Part shown: positions 1 to 6,628 of the stretch, one piece after another
Layout of the letters: each line of letters opens with the position of its first letter
Numbering within the stretch: the stretch's first letter is position 1
NCBI GenBank assembly: GCA_031267015.1
Contig: JAIRZW010000171.1
Coordinates: 1 to 20,662 of the forward strand
Source: Heliobacteriaceae bacterium
GTDB lineage: Bacteria > Cyanobacteriota > Vampirovibrionia > Gastranaerophilales > Gastranaerophilaceae
Length of the DNA stretch: 20,662 bases
Direction of reading: 5' to 3'
Notes under the pieces: model-generated
The model's database searches: none
What the model was told of the DNA's origin: nothing
The model's input: only the letters and a program-made list of their open reading frames with translations
Made by a program: the position numbers and the translations under genes

Positions 1-53
1 TCTTCCCTTCTCCCCAACGTGGGAGAAGGTGCCCAAAGGGCGGATGAGGGGGG
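1..53 (+). repeat. Palindromic repeat, family A, in frame inside mutL
   Basis: CCTTCTCCC (6-14) pairs with GGGAGAAGG (21-29), followed by a G-rich tail ending GATGAGGGGGG. The same plan (CT-rich arm, short loop, GA-rich arm, G-rich tail containing TGAGGGG) is seen at 8427-8458 (minus orientation) and 12477-12511. It is translated here as part of the MutL linker. The left edge may lie outside the window. Confidence 0.8.
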
Positions 54-771
54 AAATATAGTCAGCCTGAATAAACCTGTTTTTTACGACAAAGAAGACG
101 ACAGCATGTACGTTTCTGACGCGGTTATGGAGCGCATGGCAGAGAGCTTTGCGCCGAAAGCCGAACCCACGGCTGCACAAAAGACACTCTTGCAAGCTCC
201 GCAGACCGCACCCGAGCCGGATGAAAATATTATCGGCCAGTACAAAAACACTTATATCCTGATCGAAAAAGACGACGGCCTTGAAATCGTTGACCAGCAC
301 ATTGCCGAAGAACGCTATATTTATGAGAAATTAAAATCCGAAAAAGACGTGGTTTCGCAGCTTCTTTTCGTGTCCGACGTGGTGGAGGTTTCAAGCAGCG
401 AAGCGGAATTAATCAAAGAAAACATCGACAAATTCGAGAAATTCGGCTTTGGCATAGATTTCTTAAAAGACAATGAACTTATTTTCCGCAAGGTTCCGCA
501 AATGCTTGCCAAGGTTAATCCTAAAGAGATTCTGGCGGATATTTTGGAGAATATTGAGGGCGCCATTGACGGGTTAGAAGAAAAAATCCTTATTACGACT
601 TCGTGCAAAGCCTCTGTGAAAGCCGGCCAAAAGCTTTCGACCTGGCAGATGCTTGAAATCATTAAAAAATGGCGTACGACAAAAATGCCTTACACCTGCC
701 CTCACGGCCGCCCGATTACCAAAACAATCCCTCACAAAGAGATTGCTTCTTGGTTCCAGCGCCAGGGGTAA
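1..771 (+). CDS. mutL: DNA mismatch repair protein MutL, C-terminal part (5' end outside window)
   Basis: The frame is open from base 1, so the gene begins upstream and only the linker and the C-terminal dimerisation/endonuclease domain are seen. All hallmarks of endonuclease-type MutL are present: DQHIAEERYIYE from base 292 fits DQHA-x2-E-x4-E (with I for A), then CKAS, CPHGRP at 697-714 and a final FQR just before the stop. MutL links MutS mismatch recognition to strand nicking, and these motifs bind the catalytic metal. This domain type is typical of bacteria lacking MutH. The first ~18 codons are an in-frame palindromic repeat (bases 1-53) read as LLPNVGEGAQRADEGG, lying where the flexible linker is expected. 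An internal ATG-like start at 19 is not the true start. Identification of the domain is firm; the N-terminal ATPase cannot be checked here. Confidence 0.93.
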   Translation, partial: SSLLPNVGEGAQRADEGGNIVSLNKPVFYDKEDDSMYVSDAVMERMAESFAPKAEPTAAQKTLLQAPQTAPEPDENIIGQYKNTYILIEKDDGLEIVDQHIAEERYIYEKLKSEKDVVSQLLFVSDVVEVSSSEAELIKENIDKFEKFGFGIDFLKDNELIFRKVPQMLAKVNPKEILADILENIEGAIDGLEEKILITTSCKASVKAGQKLSTWQMLEIIKKWRTTKMPYTCPHGRPITKTIPHKEIASWFQRQG

Positions 772-843
772 TAATTTCATTCAACCTCCTTATGATGAGA
801 AATCTCAATGAATTTGTTTTTATTATACGTCATAATTGATAAA

Positions 844-1071
844 ATGCAACACTTGAGTTTGGGAAATTATACAAGAGAGAAAAGAAAAGCGACTGGCAAG
901 TCTTTGAATAAATTTGCCATAGAATTTGATATTGAATCTGCAAGTCTAAGCAGATTTGAAAATAACAAACAAGATATAAAATTTGGCATGCTTGTTAAAG
1001 TCGCAAGAGGCCTTGGGCAAACTCCGTCGCAATTTTTGGCTGACTATGAATCATCTGTAAATTGGCATTAA
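844..1071 (+). CDS. Small XRE-family helix-turn-helix regulator
   Basis: A 75-residue protein made almost entirely of a Cro/C1-type helix-turn-helix domain: LGNYTREKRKATGKSLNKFA (helices 1-2), then IESASLSRFENNKQ (recognition helix region) and MLVKVARGLG (helices 4-5). It probably binds DNA as a dimer; the target is unknown. An in-frame ATG at 808 would add 12 hydrophobic residues encoded by AT-rich, promoter-like DNA. The ATG at 844 fits the family better, although neither start has a clear Shine-Dalgarno. CATAAT at 831-836 places a possible transcription start at the 844 ATG, so a leaderless mRNA is possible. It stands alone, converging on aroF with 7 bases between the stop codons. No toxin or antitoxin partner is visible. 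The domain call is strong; the role is not known. Confidence 0.8.
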   Translation: MQHLSLGNYTREKRKATGKSLNKFAIEFDIESASLSRFENNKQDIKFGMLVKVARGLGQTPSQFLADYESSVNWH

Positions 1072-1078
1072 TACATTT

Positions 1079-2128
1079 TTACTCAATATTCACGGATAAG
1101 CAGTTTTTGTCGTAGTGAAGCCGGTCTGTCAGGCAGTTGATTCTGTTCATGACCTCTTTAAACAGCGGAATCGGAAGGCTTTGTTTTCCGTCGGACGACG
1201 CGTGTTCAGGGTCGTGGTGAACCTCAATCATAACCCCGTCCGCGCCCACGACCAAGCCCGCTTTCGCCATTGGCTCAATCAGATAACGCTGGCCTGTGCC
1301 GTGGCTCGGGTCAACGATTACAGGCAGGTGAGAGTACTTTTTAATTACCGGAACCGCTGCTATGTCCATTACGTTGCGCGTGAAAGTGCTGTCAAAGCTT
1401 CTTATGCCGCGTTCGCAAAGAATTACCTGACTGTTGCCGTTGTACATGATGTGTTCAGCCGCAAGCAAAAATTCCTGAATCGTGCTTGACAGACCGCGTT
1501 TAAGGATTACGGGCCTGCTGCATTTTCCCACGGCCTTGAGGAGTTTGAAGTTCTGAACGTTGCGTGCGCCGATTTGCAGAACATCAACATAATCGCAAAT
1601 CAGCTCTAAATCGCCCGCGTCCATAATCTCGGTTACCGTCAAAAGCCCGGTTTCTTCGCTGGCTTTTTTTAAATATTTTAAAGCCTTTTCTTCCAGCCCC
1701 TGAAAATCATAAGGTGAGGTTCTGGGCTTGAAAGCGCCGCCGCGAAGGAATTCACAGCCCATTTCTTTTGCTGCAAGCGCGACTTTGAGAAGCCCGTCAT
1801 AATCTTCCTCGACCGAGCACGGCCCGACCATTGCAACAGGTCTGTTATCACCGCCGATTTTAACCCCGTTTGAAAACCCGATTACGGTGTCTTCCTCTTT
1901 GCGGTCGCGCGAAGCCAGCCGGTACGGCTCGCGGATAGTCTTAACCTCTTTAACCCCGTCGAGCGCTGCGATTCTGCCCGGCGTAAGAGTCGTCTTATCG
2001 CCAAAACCCTCGATTACGGTATAAAGGTCGCCGACATTAACCTTGGTCTTAAATTCGTTTTGTTTTAAAAGTTCAACAACCTTGTTTATATTTTCCTGCG
2101 CGGCTCCGCGCTCCATTATTATAATCAT
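1079..2128 (-). CDS. aroF: 3-deoxy-7-phosphoheptulonate (DAHP) synthase, Thermotoga/Bacillus-type
   Basis: Condenses phosphoenolpyruvate and erythrose 4-phosphate to DAHP, the first step of the shikimate pathway to aromatic amino acids, in the cytoplasm. The 349-residue protein has an N-terminal ferredoxin-like regulatory domain (about 1-70), then the (beta/alpha)8 barrel with GPCSVE (Cys104, metal ligand), KPRTSPYDFQG, QIGARN, ILKRG, ILCERGIRSF and VDPSHGTGQ, ending in the usual SDGKQSL helix. Order and length match the T. maritima enzyme (338 aa), in which the N-terminal domain mediates feedback inhibition by tyrosine or phenylalanine. Which effector acts here cannot be read. The start is supported by GGAGG placed 6-7 bases upstream of the ATG. 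It is monocistronic on the minus strand behind its own strong promoter (2165-2193). Confidence 0.95.
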   Translation of the reverse strand: MIIIMERGAAQENINKVVELLKQNEFKTKVNVGDLYTVIEGFGDKTTLTPGRIAALDGVKEVKTIREPYRLASRDRKEEDTVIGFSNGVKIGGDNRPVAMVGPCSVEEDYDGLLKVALAAKEMGCEFLRGGAFKPRTSPYDFQGLEEKALKYLKKASEETGLLTVTEIMDAGDLELICDYVDVLQIGARNVQNFKLLKAVGKCSRPVILKRGLSSTIQEFLLAAEHIMYNGNSQVILCERGIRSFDSTFTRNVMDIAAVPVIKKYSHLPVIVDPSHGTGQRYLIEPMAKAGLVVGADGVMIEVHHDPEHASSDGKQSLPIPLFKEVMNRINCLTDRLHYDKNCLSVNIE

Positions 2129-2164
2129 ACTTCCTCCAGTGTTTTAAACATAACACGAAGAATC

Positions 2165-2193
2165 ATTATAATCAACCGTATGTGCACGTTCAA
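2165..2193 (-). promoter_or_regulatory. Sigma70-type promoter of aroF
   Basis: Read on the minus strand: TTGAAC (2193-2188), a 17-base spacer, then TATAAT (2170-2165), a near-perfect match to consensus. Transcription would start near 2158, giving a leader of about 30 bases carrying the GGAGG of aroF. Confidence 0.8.
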
Positions 2194-2216
2194 CACCTAT
2201 GAGACTTTTTAAACAA

Positions 2217-3263
2217 TCACCTCACACAACGGACGAGGTCGGAGTTGTCCTTGGTGGCGTAGAGCGTACCTCCGTCTCCGTAAGACGGGAGCACGGCCCA
2301 CGCGAAGCCTGCGTCCTCGTACGGCTCAGAGGACCAGAAGTGGCCTAACAGACCTAATTGGTTTATAGGTTCACCTTGGAGTGAGAGCAGTTGATCGCGC
2401 GTTGGAAGACTCATACCTAGTTCGTCACAGCGCTTTTTAGCTCCTGCCCAATAATTATTTGCACAGTAAGAATTACTACTTCCTGTAGTGTCATATGAAA
2501 AATCAGGCGATCCGTCACAAGTGTTTATCGAACTGTATGATTCATTCGATGATGATACACATAAAGTACCTACCTTTGTTCCGCTGCAAGTGTTGAATAT
2601 ATTTGCATTTAATGTATATACGTCTTTGCCTATTTTGTTTGGCTTTGCTTTTCCGTTTATATCATATACAAGACTTAAACATGAAGTAGTCTGTGAGCCG
2701 GGTGCTGTTATATCATCTATTGAACACTCAGGGTTATAACTTAAGATTGCTGTATAACCGTTTATCAATCCTATCCCTAAAGCTTTTGTTCCCCAGTTTC
2801 CTTCGTTTAAGTTACTTGAATTCTTTAAGTCCTTAGTTTCCACTGTTTCACTGCCGTCACTGCTTGTTACTGTCGCTGCAAAACAACCTGACGGGTCCGG
2901 ACATACTTGTAATACTTTTAAATACTTTTTTAATTCATTTACAAACGCTTCTGTAGTAGAATAACCCGTTAACATTTCATTAACGTTCATTTGTCTTGTT
3001 GCTTGCTCTAACCGATTGTTAAATACATCTTTGGCAGTCGCGTAAGATTTCTCCCTCCAATCCTGAATAAGCCCCGGCATGACCAGCGCCGCCACTACCC
3101 CGATAATGCCTAATGTAATCAAAACCTCTGCCAAGGTAAAACCTACTCTGTCATTGCGAGCCCTTAGGGCGAAGCAATCCAGTTTACAATAACTGCCGTT
3201 TTTCTGGATTGCTTCGTCACTACGTTCCTCGCAATGACGTGTTTGTGTAACTTTTTTTCTCAT
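2217..3263 (-). CDS. Prepilin-like protein with a C-terminal WSS/VRCVR domain; repeat-extended leader
   Basis: The type IV prepilin signature GFTLAEVLITLGIIGVVAAL is followed by a charged segment, so a prepilin peptidase should cut after Gly41 and the protein should be assembled or anchored through its hydrophobic N-terminal helix. The leader is 41 residues instead of the usual 5-15, because an inverted repeat (3150-3238) encodes residues 9-38 in frame. The middle (about 70-270) is Cys-containing and unrecognised. The end (CDELGMSLPTRDQLLSL ... FWSSEPY ... FAWAVLP ... DLVRCVR) resembles DUF1566 / Fibrobacter-type C-terminal domains; this resemblance is judged by eye. The start has AGGAG 6 bases upstream. 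No pilus assembly genes are in the window, so it could be a minor pseudopilin or a surface protein exported by a distant machine. The function is not known. Confidence 0.8.
   Translation of the reverse strand: MRKKVTQTRHCEERSDEAIQKNGSYCKLDCFALRARNDRVGFTLAEVLITLGIIGVVAALVMPGLIQDWREKSYATAKDVFNNRLEQATRQMNVNEMLTGYSTTEAFVNELKKYLKVLQVCPDPSGCFAATVTSSDGSETVETKDLKNSSNLNEGNWGTKALGIGLINGYTAILSYNPECSIDDITAPGSQTTSCLSLVYDINGKAKPNKIGKDVYTLNANIFNTCSGTKVGTLCVSSSNESYSSINTCDGSPDFSYDTTGSSNSYCANNYWAGAKKRCDELGMSLPTRDQLLSLQGEPINQLGLLGHFWSSEPYEDAGFAWAVLPSYGDGGTLYATKDNSDLVRCVR
3150..3238. repeat. Inverted repeat element, family B, inside the prepilin leader
   Basis: An 89-base element whose ends are inverted: GTCATTGCGAG (3150-3160) against CTCGCAATGAC (3228-3238), with inner arms GCGAAGCAATCCAG and CTGGATTGCTTCG. 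On the gene strand it is read as RHCEERSDEAIQ ... KLDCFALRARND. A related full element lies at 17265-17362 and a single arm at 20184-20215. It resembles the small non-autonomous palindromic repeats that are widespread in some bacterial groups. No transposase is encoded. Confidence 0.85.
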
Positions 3264-3278
3264 ACTTATCTCCTATCT

Positions 3279-3293
3279 GTTACGAAATGTAAC
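3279..3293. promoter_or_regulatory. Perfect 5-bp inverted repeat GTTAC-n5-GTAAC upstream of the prepilin gene
   Basis: A short dyad between the divergent prepilin and der genes, just upstream of the prepilin ribosome binding site. It could be an operator, but it is short enough to occur by chance. Confidence 0.25.
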
Positions 3294-3341
3294 TACTCAT
3301 GATTAGACTACAAATTCTGGAGTTTGTCAATACTTTTGTGG

Positions 3342-3347
3342 TATAGT
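3342..3347 (+). promoter_or_regulatory. Candidate extended -10 box of der, 6 bases before the ATG
   Basis: TG-G-TATAGT (3339-3347) is an extended -10 motif. A start point 7 bases downstream would coincide with the der ATG at 3354, implying a leaderless transcript. TTGTCA at 3324 is badly spaced for this box (12 bases) but lies 17 bases from the alternative TCTATA (3347-3352). Confidence 0.35.
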
Positions 3348-3353
3348 CTATAT

Positions 3354-4682
3354 ATGAACAGAAAACCAATAGTTGCAATAGTCGGAAGGCCGAATGTGGG
3401 CAAATCTACATTCGTGAACAGGCTTGCGGGTGCGCGACACTCAATCGTCGACGACATGCCCGGCGTTACGCGCGACCGGATTTATTTTGACGTCGAGTGG
3501 CAGCATAAGCACTTTACCGTAATCGACACAGGCGGCATAATTCCGGGCGGCGAAGACGAAATTATGCTCTCAATCTTGGATCAGGCAAAAATTGCATGCG
3601 AAGAAGCAGACAAAATAATCTTTCTCGTGGACGGCAAAGAAGGCGTGAACCCCGTGGATTCCGACATTGCAAACATTCTGCGCCAATCAAATAAACCCGT
3701 AATCCTTGTCGTAAACAAAATTGACAACCCGCAGTCATTTATGATGGTTAATGATTTTTACGGGCTTGCGCTGGGCGAGCCGATGGGGCTTTCCGCGCTT
3801 CACGGAAGCGGAGGCGTCGGCGATTTGCTGGACGTGCTTACGGAGGATTTTGAGACCACAGATGAGGATGAGGAAGATTCAACAATCAAAATCGCAATCG
3901 TTGGACGGCCAAACGCAGGAAAATCCTCGATAGTAAACGCGCTTCTCAACGAAAACCGCGTGATAGTTTCGGATGTTTCCGGCACAACCCGCGACAGCAT
4001 TGACAGCAGGGTAAATGCCGGGGGACAGGATTTTGTAATTATAGATACCGCAGGAATCCGTAAAAAAGCACGGGTTGATTACGGTGTGGAAAAGTTTGCC
4101 GTTGACCGCGCAATCCGTTCAATCCGCGACTGCGACGTGGCGCTTCTGGTAATCGACGCAACAGAAGGGATTTCAGACCAGGATAAAAAGATTTCGTCCA
4201 TAATCACCGAGGCCGGAAAAGGCTTAATCATCGCGATTAACAAGTGGGATTTAATCGAAGATAAAAAATCCAACACCATGAGTCAATTTGACAAGGCGCT
4301 TGCCAATGAGATTCCGTTCCTTGCGTACGCGTCTAAAATCTACATCAGCGCGGTTACGAAACAGCGGTTAAACAAGATTTTTGAACAGGCGCGCGATGTT
4401 TATGAACAGGCTACAAAACGCGTGTCCACAGGGCTTTTGAACAAGGTTGTCAAAGAAGCCTACATGCTTAACCCGCCGCAAAGCGTTAAAGGCAAGCGGT
4501 TGAAGGTGTTCTACACAACCCAGTTCGGTGTGGCGCCGCCGCATTTTGTAGTTTTTGCAAACAATTCGGACCTGATGAAAGACCATTACAAAAGATATCT
4601 TGAGAACAAGCTGCGTGAAGCTTTCGGCTTTTTCGGCACCCCGATAAGAATCTCGGTGAGAGAGCGTTCGGAGAAAAAATGA
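3354..4682 (+). CDS. der: Ribosome assembly GTPase Der (EngA)
   Basis: A double GTPase needed for 50S ribosomal subunit maturation. Two complete G domains are seen in tandem. The first has GRPNVGKST (residues 11-19), DDMPGVTRD, DTGG and NKID. The second has GRPNAGKSS, VSGTTRDS, DTAGI and NKWD. They are joined by an acidic linker (TTDEDEEDST) and followed by the KH-like domain ending in TPIRISVRERSEKK. The 442-residue length is close to B. subtilis Der (436). The ATG at 3354 is chosen because the protein then begins MNRKPIVAIVGRPN, as in homologues; an upstream in-frame start at 3324 would add ten unlikely residues. There is no Shine-Dalgarno, and a -10-like box abuts the start. hisS follows 47 bases later with its own promoter. 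Confidence 0.96.
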   Translation: MNRKPIVAIVGRPNVGKSTFVNRLAGARHSIVDDMPGVTRDRIYFDVEWQHKHFTVIDTGGIIPGGEDEIMLSILDQAKIACEEADKIIFLVDGKEGVNPVDSDIANILRQSNKPVILVVNKIDNPQSFMMVNDFYGLALGEPMGLSALHGSGGVGDLLDVLTEDFETTDEDEEDSTIKIAIVGRPNAGKSSIVNALLNENRVIVSDVSGTTRDSIDSRVNAGGQDFVIIDTAGIRKKARVDYGVEKFAVDRAIRSIRDCDVALLVIDATEGISDQDKKISSIITEAGKGLIIAINKWDLIEDKKSNTMSQFDKALANEIPFLAYASKIYISAVTKQRLNKIFEQARDVYEQATKRVSTGLLNKVVKEAYMLNPPQSVKGKRLKVFYTTQFGVAPPHFVVFANNSDLMKDHYKRYLENKLREAFGFFGTPIRISVRERSEKK

Positions 4683-4692
4683 CGTATGGATT

Positions 4693-4721
4693 TTGACAAT
4701 ATTATTTTTAAGTGATAATAT
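4693..4721 (+). promoter_or_regulatory. Sigma70-type promoter of hisS, giving a probable leaderless mRNA
   Basis: TTGACA (4693-4698), a 17-base spacer, TAATAT (4716-4721). The hisS ATG is at 4730, so transcription would start at or within two bases of the start codon. There is no Shine-Dalgarno between the promoter and the ATG. Confidence 0.65.
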
Positions 4722-4729
4722 ATTTTAGT

Positions 4730-5947
4730 ATGATTAATATTGTGAAGGGAACAAAGGATATATTGCCTCAAGACGCTGCGCAGTGGCAGAACATGGAAGC
4801 CAAAGCGCTTGAAGTCTTTTCAAAATATGGCTATAAGGAAATCCGCACTCCGGTTTTTGAAGCCACAGAGCTTTTTTCGCGCGGGGTTGGCGATACGACC
4901 GATATTGTTAACAAAGAGATGTACACGTTTGAGAAAAACGAACGCTCGCTTACGCTGCGGCCCGAAAACACTGCCGGGGTTGTGCGCTCTTATATTGAAA
5001 ACGGCATGTCGCGGCTTTCTGCACCCGTGAAACTCTGGTACAAAGGTCCGATGTTCCGCTACGAACGCCCGCAAGCCGGACGTCAGCGCCAGTTTCACCA
5101 GGTCGGTGTTGAAATGTTCGGGATAAAAGACGCGGCAGCAGACGCCGAAGTTATTTTAACTGCGGTGGACTATTTAAACGCGCTCGGGCTGTGCGATTTA
5201 GAGGTTGAAATAAATTCGCTGGGCTGTCCTGAGTGCCGCGAGGGTTACAAAATAAGGATTAAGGCAGAGCTGAAAAAGGATTTTGACAGCCTTTGCCCGG
5301 ACTGCCAAAGCAGGTTTGAAAAAAATCCGCTGCGGATTTTAGACTGCAAGGTTCCGTCCTGTCAGGCGCTTGTTGCGGGGATTCATAAGGATTTTATCTG
5401 CGGTGGGTGCGCGCAGCACTTTGAACAGGTGCTTTCTTATCTTGACGCGCTGAAAATCAAATATACCGTGAATAAAATGATTGTGCGCGGGCTGGATTAT
5501 TACAACCGCACTGTTTTTGAGATTAAGTCAAACAACCTTGGCTCGCAAAACGCGGTGTGCGGCGGCGGGCGATACGACAGCCTTGTCAAAACCCTCGGCG
5601 GCGAAGACACTCCGGCAGTCGGCTGGGCAATGGGTATGGAGCGCTTAAACTCGCTTATTGCGCCAATCGAGCCGCAAAAGCTTGACGCTTACATAGTTTC
5701 TAACTCTACAACGGCCGCGTTCGGGCTTGCGCAGGAGCTTAGAGGTGCAGGATTGAGCGTTGAATTTGATTTATCGAACAAAAAGTTTACAAAACAGCTT
5801 GAAAAAGCTGCCAAGACAGCGGAGTTCGCGCTGATTCTCGGGGAAGATGAGGTTGAAAATAACACGGTTTCGGTTAAAAATTTGAGTACGGCAGAACAAA
5901 TAACAGTCAAAAGGAGTGAAATATGCACAATCCTGTTGAGAAAGTAA
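4730..5947 (+). CDS. hisS: Histidine-tRNA ligase
   Basis: Charges tRNA-His with histidine in the cytoplasm. The 405-residue class II synthetase shows motif 1 around IRTPVFEATELFSRGVG, motif 2 (KLWYKGPMFRYERPQAGRQRQFHQ), the histidine-specific GLDYYNRTVFEI, and motif 3 (GGGRYDSLVKTLGG ... PAVGWAMGMERL), then a small anticodon-binding domain. The start MINIVKGTKDILPQD is the family's typical N-terminus; a GTG at 4712 would add six residues lying in the promoter. An insertion with four CxxC-like pairs (CPECREG, CPDCQS, CKVPSC, CGGC; about residues 163-228) is a zinc-knuckle-like feature of many bacterial HisRS. The last 25 bases overlap the next gene. Confidence 0.95.
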   Translation: MINIVKGTKDILPQDAAQWQNMEAKALEVFSKYGYKEIRTPVFEATELFSRGVGDTTDIVNKEMYTFEKNERSLTLRPENTAGVVRSYIENGMSRLSAPVKLWYKGPMFRYERPQAGRQRQFHQVGVEMFGIKDAAADAEVILTAVDYLNALGLCDLEVEINSLGCPECREGYKIRIKAELKKDFDSLCPDCQSRFEKNPLRILDCKVPSCQALVAGIHKDFICGGCAQHFEQVLSYLDALKIKYTVNKMIVRGLDYYNRTVFEIKSNNLGSQNAVCGGGRYDSLVKTLGGEDTPAVGWAMGMERLNSLIAPIEPQKLDAYIVSNSTTAAFGLAQELRGAGLSVEFDLSNKKFTKQLEKAAKTAEFALILGEDEVENNTVSVKNLSTAEQITVKRSEICTILLRK

Positions 5948-6279
5948 TAACCGCGCTCACAGAGGCGCTTAACAAGAAATTTGAAGACTTTAAAGGAATG
6001 TACCTTTTCGGGATTCATCTTGACGGACAGCTCCACAAGTTTGATGATATAGAGCTTGTGGCGATTTTTGACACCGAAGACAAATCAAAAAGAGAAACAA
6101 TCTGGCCGATTATAGGCAAAATCGAAACAGACATGGACGTCTGTATTGATTTGTACCCCTACACACAAGCGGAATTTGAGGCCGACGAAGAATTATACGA
6201 ACAGGTTATGGAAGAAGGCATCTTCTACGATAAGACAGGAGCAAAACAGATGCGAGCGGATAAGGAGATTCCGCAATAA
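5923..6279 (+). CDS. Degenerate nucleotidyltransferase-like protein
   Basis: 118 residues. LFG (28-30), DDIELVAIFD (41-50) and VCIDLYPY (73-80) follow the layout of small MNT-type nucleotidyltransferase domains (LFGSRARG ... SDIDLLV ... vDlv). However, the catalytic GS is GI, and the first DxD pair reads D-I-E, so activity is doubtful. It starts inside the 3' end of hisS (25-base overlap) with AAAGGAG 7 bases before the ATG, indicating translational coupling. Members of this family often pair with HEPN proteins as toxin-antitoxin modules; no HEPN partner is next to it, so I do not propose that here. The C-terminal tail (KEIPQ) and stop codon lie in a palindromic repeat (6268-6291), suggesting the natural end was altered by its insertion. 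The function is not known. Confidence 0.7.
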   Translation: MHNPVEKVITALTEALNKKFEDFKGMYLFGIHLDGQLHKFDDIELVAIFDTEDKSKRETIWPIIGKIETDMDVCIDLYPYTQAEFEADEELYEQVMEEGIFYDKTGAKQMRADKEIPQ

Positions 6280-6291
6280 ATGCGGAATGAC
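6268..6291 (+). repeat. Small palindrome ending in GGAATGACG at the gene end
   Basis: ATTCCGCA (6268-6275), a 5-base loop, TGCGGAAT (6281-6288), then GACG. The loop contains the TAA stop of the preceding gene. There is no T-run after the stem, so it is not a canonical intrinsic terminator. Its 3' end (AATGACG) matches the end of the family B repeats, suggesting a related element. Confidence 0.5.
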
Positions 6292-6401
6292 GAAAATACC
6301 GCGAGTGCGTTGACAAAATAAAGCCGATATATAGGCAGTTAGTAAAATAGTACAAAAACAAAGGAAAGGCGGCTTACGGAAATCGTAGGCTTGATGAAAA
6401 A

Positions 6402-6575
6402 ATGGATAAAATTACTATACGTTCAGACAGAAAAGACGATTACAAATTCACGTACAAAGGTGAAGAAGTGGTTCTGCGCGCAGGGAAAATAATCAGCATA
6501 GCAAACGGCTTAAACGACGTAGTTCTTCCGACCAGTGAAATGAAAATTATTAATAATTTAATTGTGATTAAGTAG
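6402..6575 (+). CDS. Possible small protein of 57 residues, unknown
   Basis: An ATG-to-TAG frame in the 329-base gap between genes encodes MDKITIRSDRKDDYKFTYKG and continues to NLIVIK. It has a balanced mix of charged and beta-type residues and codon use like its neighbours. No recognised motif, no membrane segment and only a weak ribosome binding site (AGGCTTGATG, 8 or more bases upstream) are seen. An overlapping frame from 6394 gives a less protein-like 32-residue peptide. Apart from the repeat at 6268-6291 nothing else is seen in the gap. It may be a real lineage-specific gene or chance. Confidence 0.45.
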   Translation: MDKITIRSDRKDDYKFTYKGEEVVLRAGKIISIANGLNDVVLPTSEMKIINNLIVIK

Positions 6576-6603
6576 CAATTTTTTTTATTCACGGGTTTTT
6601 GAA

Positions 6604-6628
6604 GGGGTATGTTAGTTCAATATACCCC
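6604..6628 (+). promoter_or_regulatory. Hairpin that would occlude the ribosome binding site and start codon of the next gene
   Basis: GGGGTAT (6604-6610) is complementary to ATACCCC (6622-6628) with an 11-base loop. The left arm includes the G-rich Shine-Dalgarno (GAAGGGG) and the first two bases of the ATG at 6609. Such a stem could limit translation, although it may be fortuitous. Confidence 0.35.

Noticed and set aside
1115..1489. Plus-strand open frame of 124 codons opposite aroF
   Set aside because: Antisense to a strongly conserved enzyme; no ribosome binding site and a composition typical of a reverse-strand shadow.
3150..3238. CRISPR-like or transposon interpretation of the family B repeats
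   Set aside because: Only two full copies and one arm, far apart, with no spacer array, no transposase and no clear target-site duplication.
6268..6288. Intrinsic terminator after the hisS unit
   Set aside because: The stem is followed by GACGAAAATACC with no T-run, and its end sequence matches repeat elements.
6310..6348. TTGACA at 6310 as a promoter for the small ORF at 6402
   Set aside because: No acceptable -10 box at 15-19 bases; TATATA is only 12 bases away and TAAAAT 27.
5923..6575. Toxin-antitoxin module (MNT plus small ORF)
   Set aside because: The small ORF has no HEPN R-x4-6-H motif and the nucleotidyltransferase-like protein lacks key catalytic residues; the hisS overlap points elsewhere.
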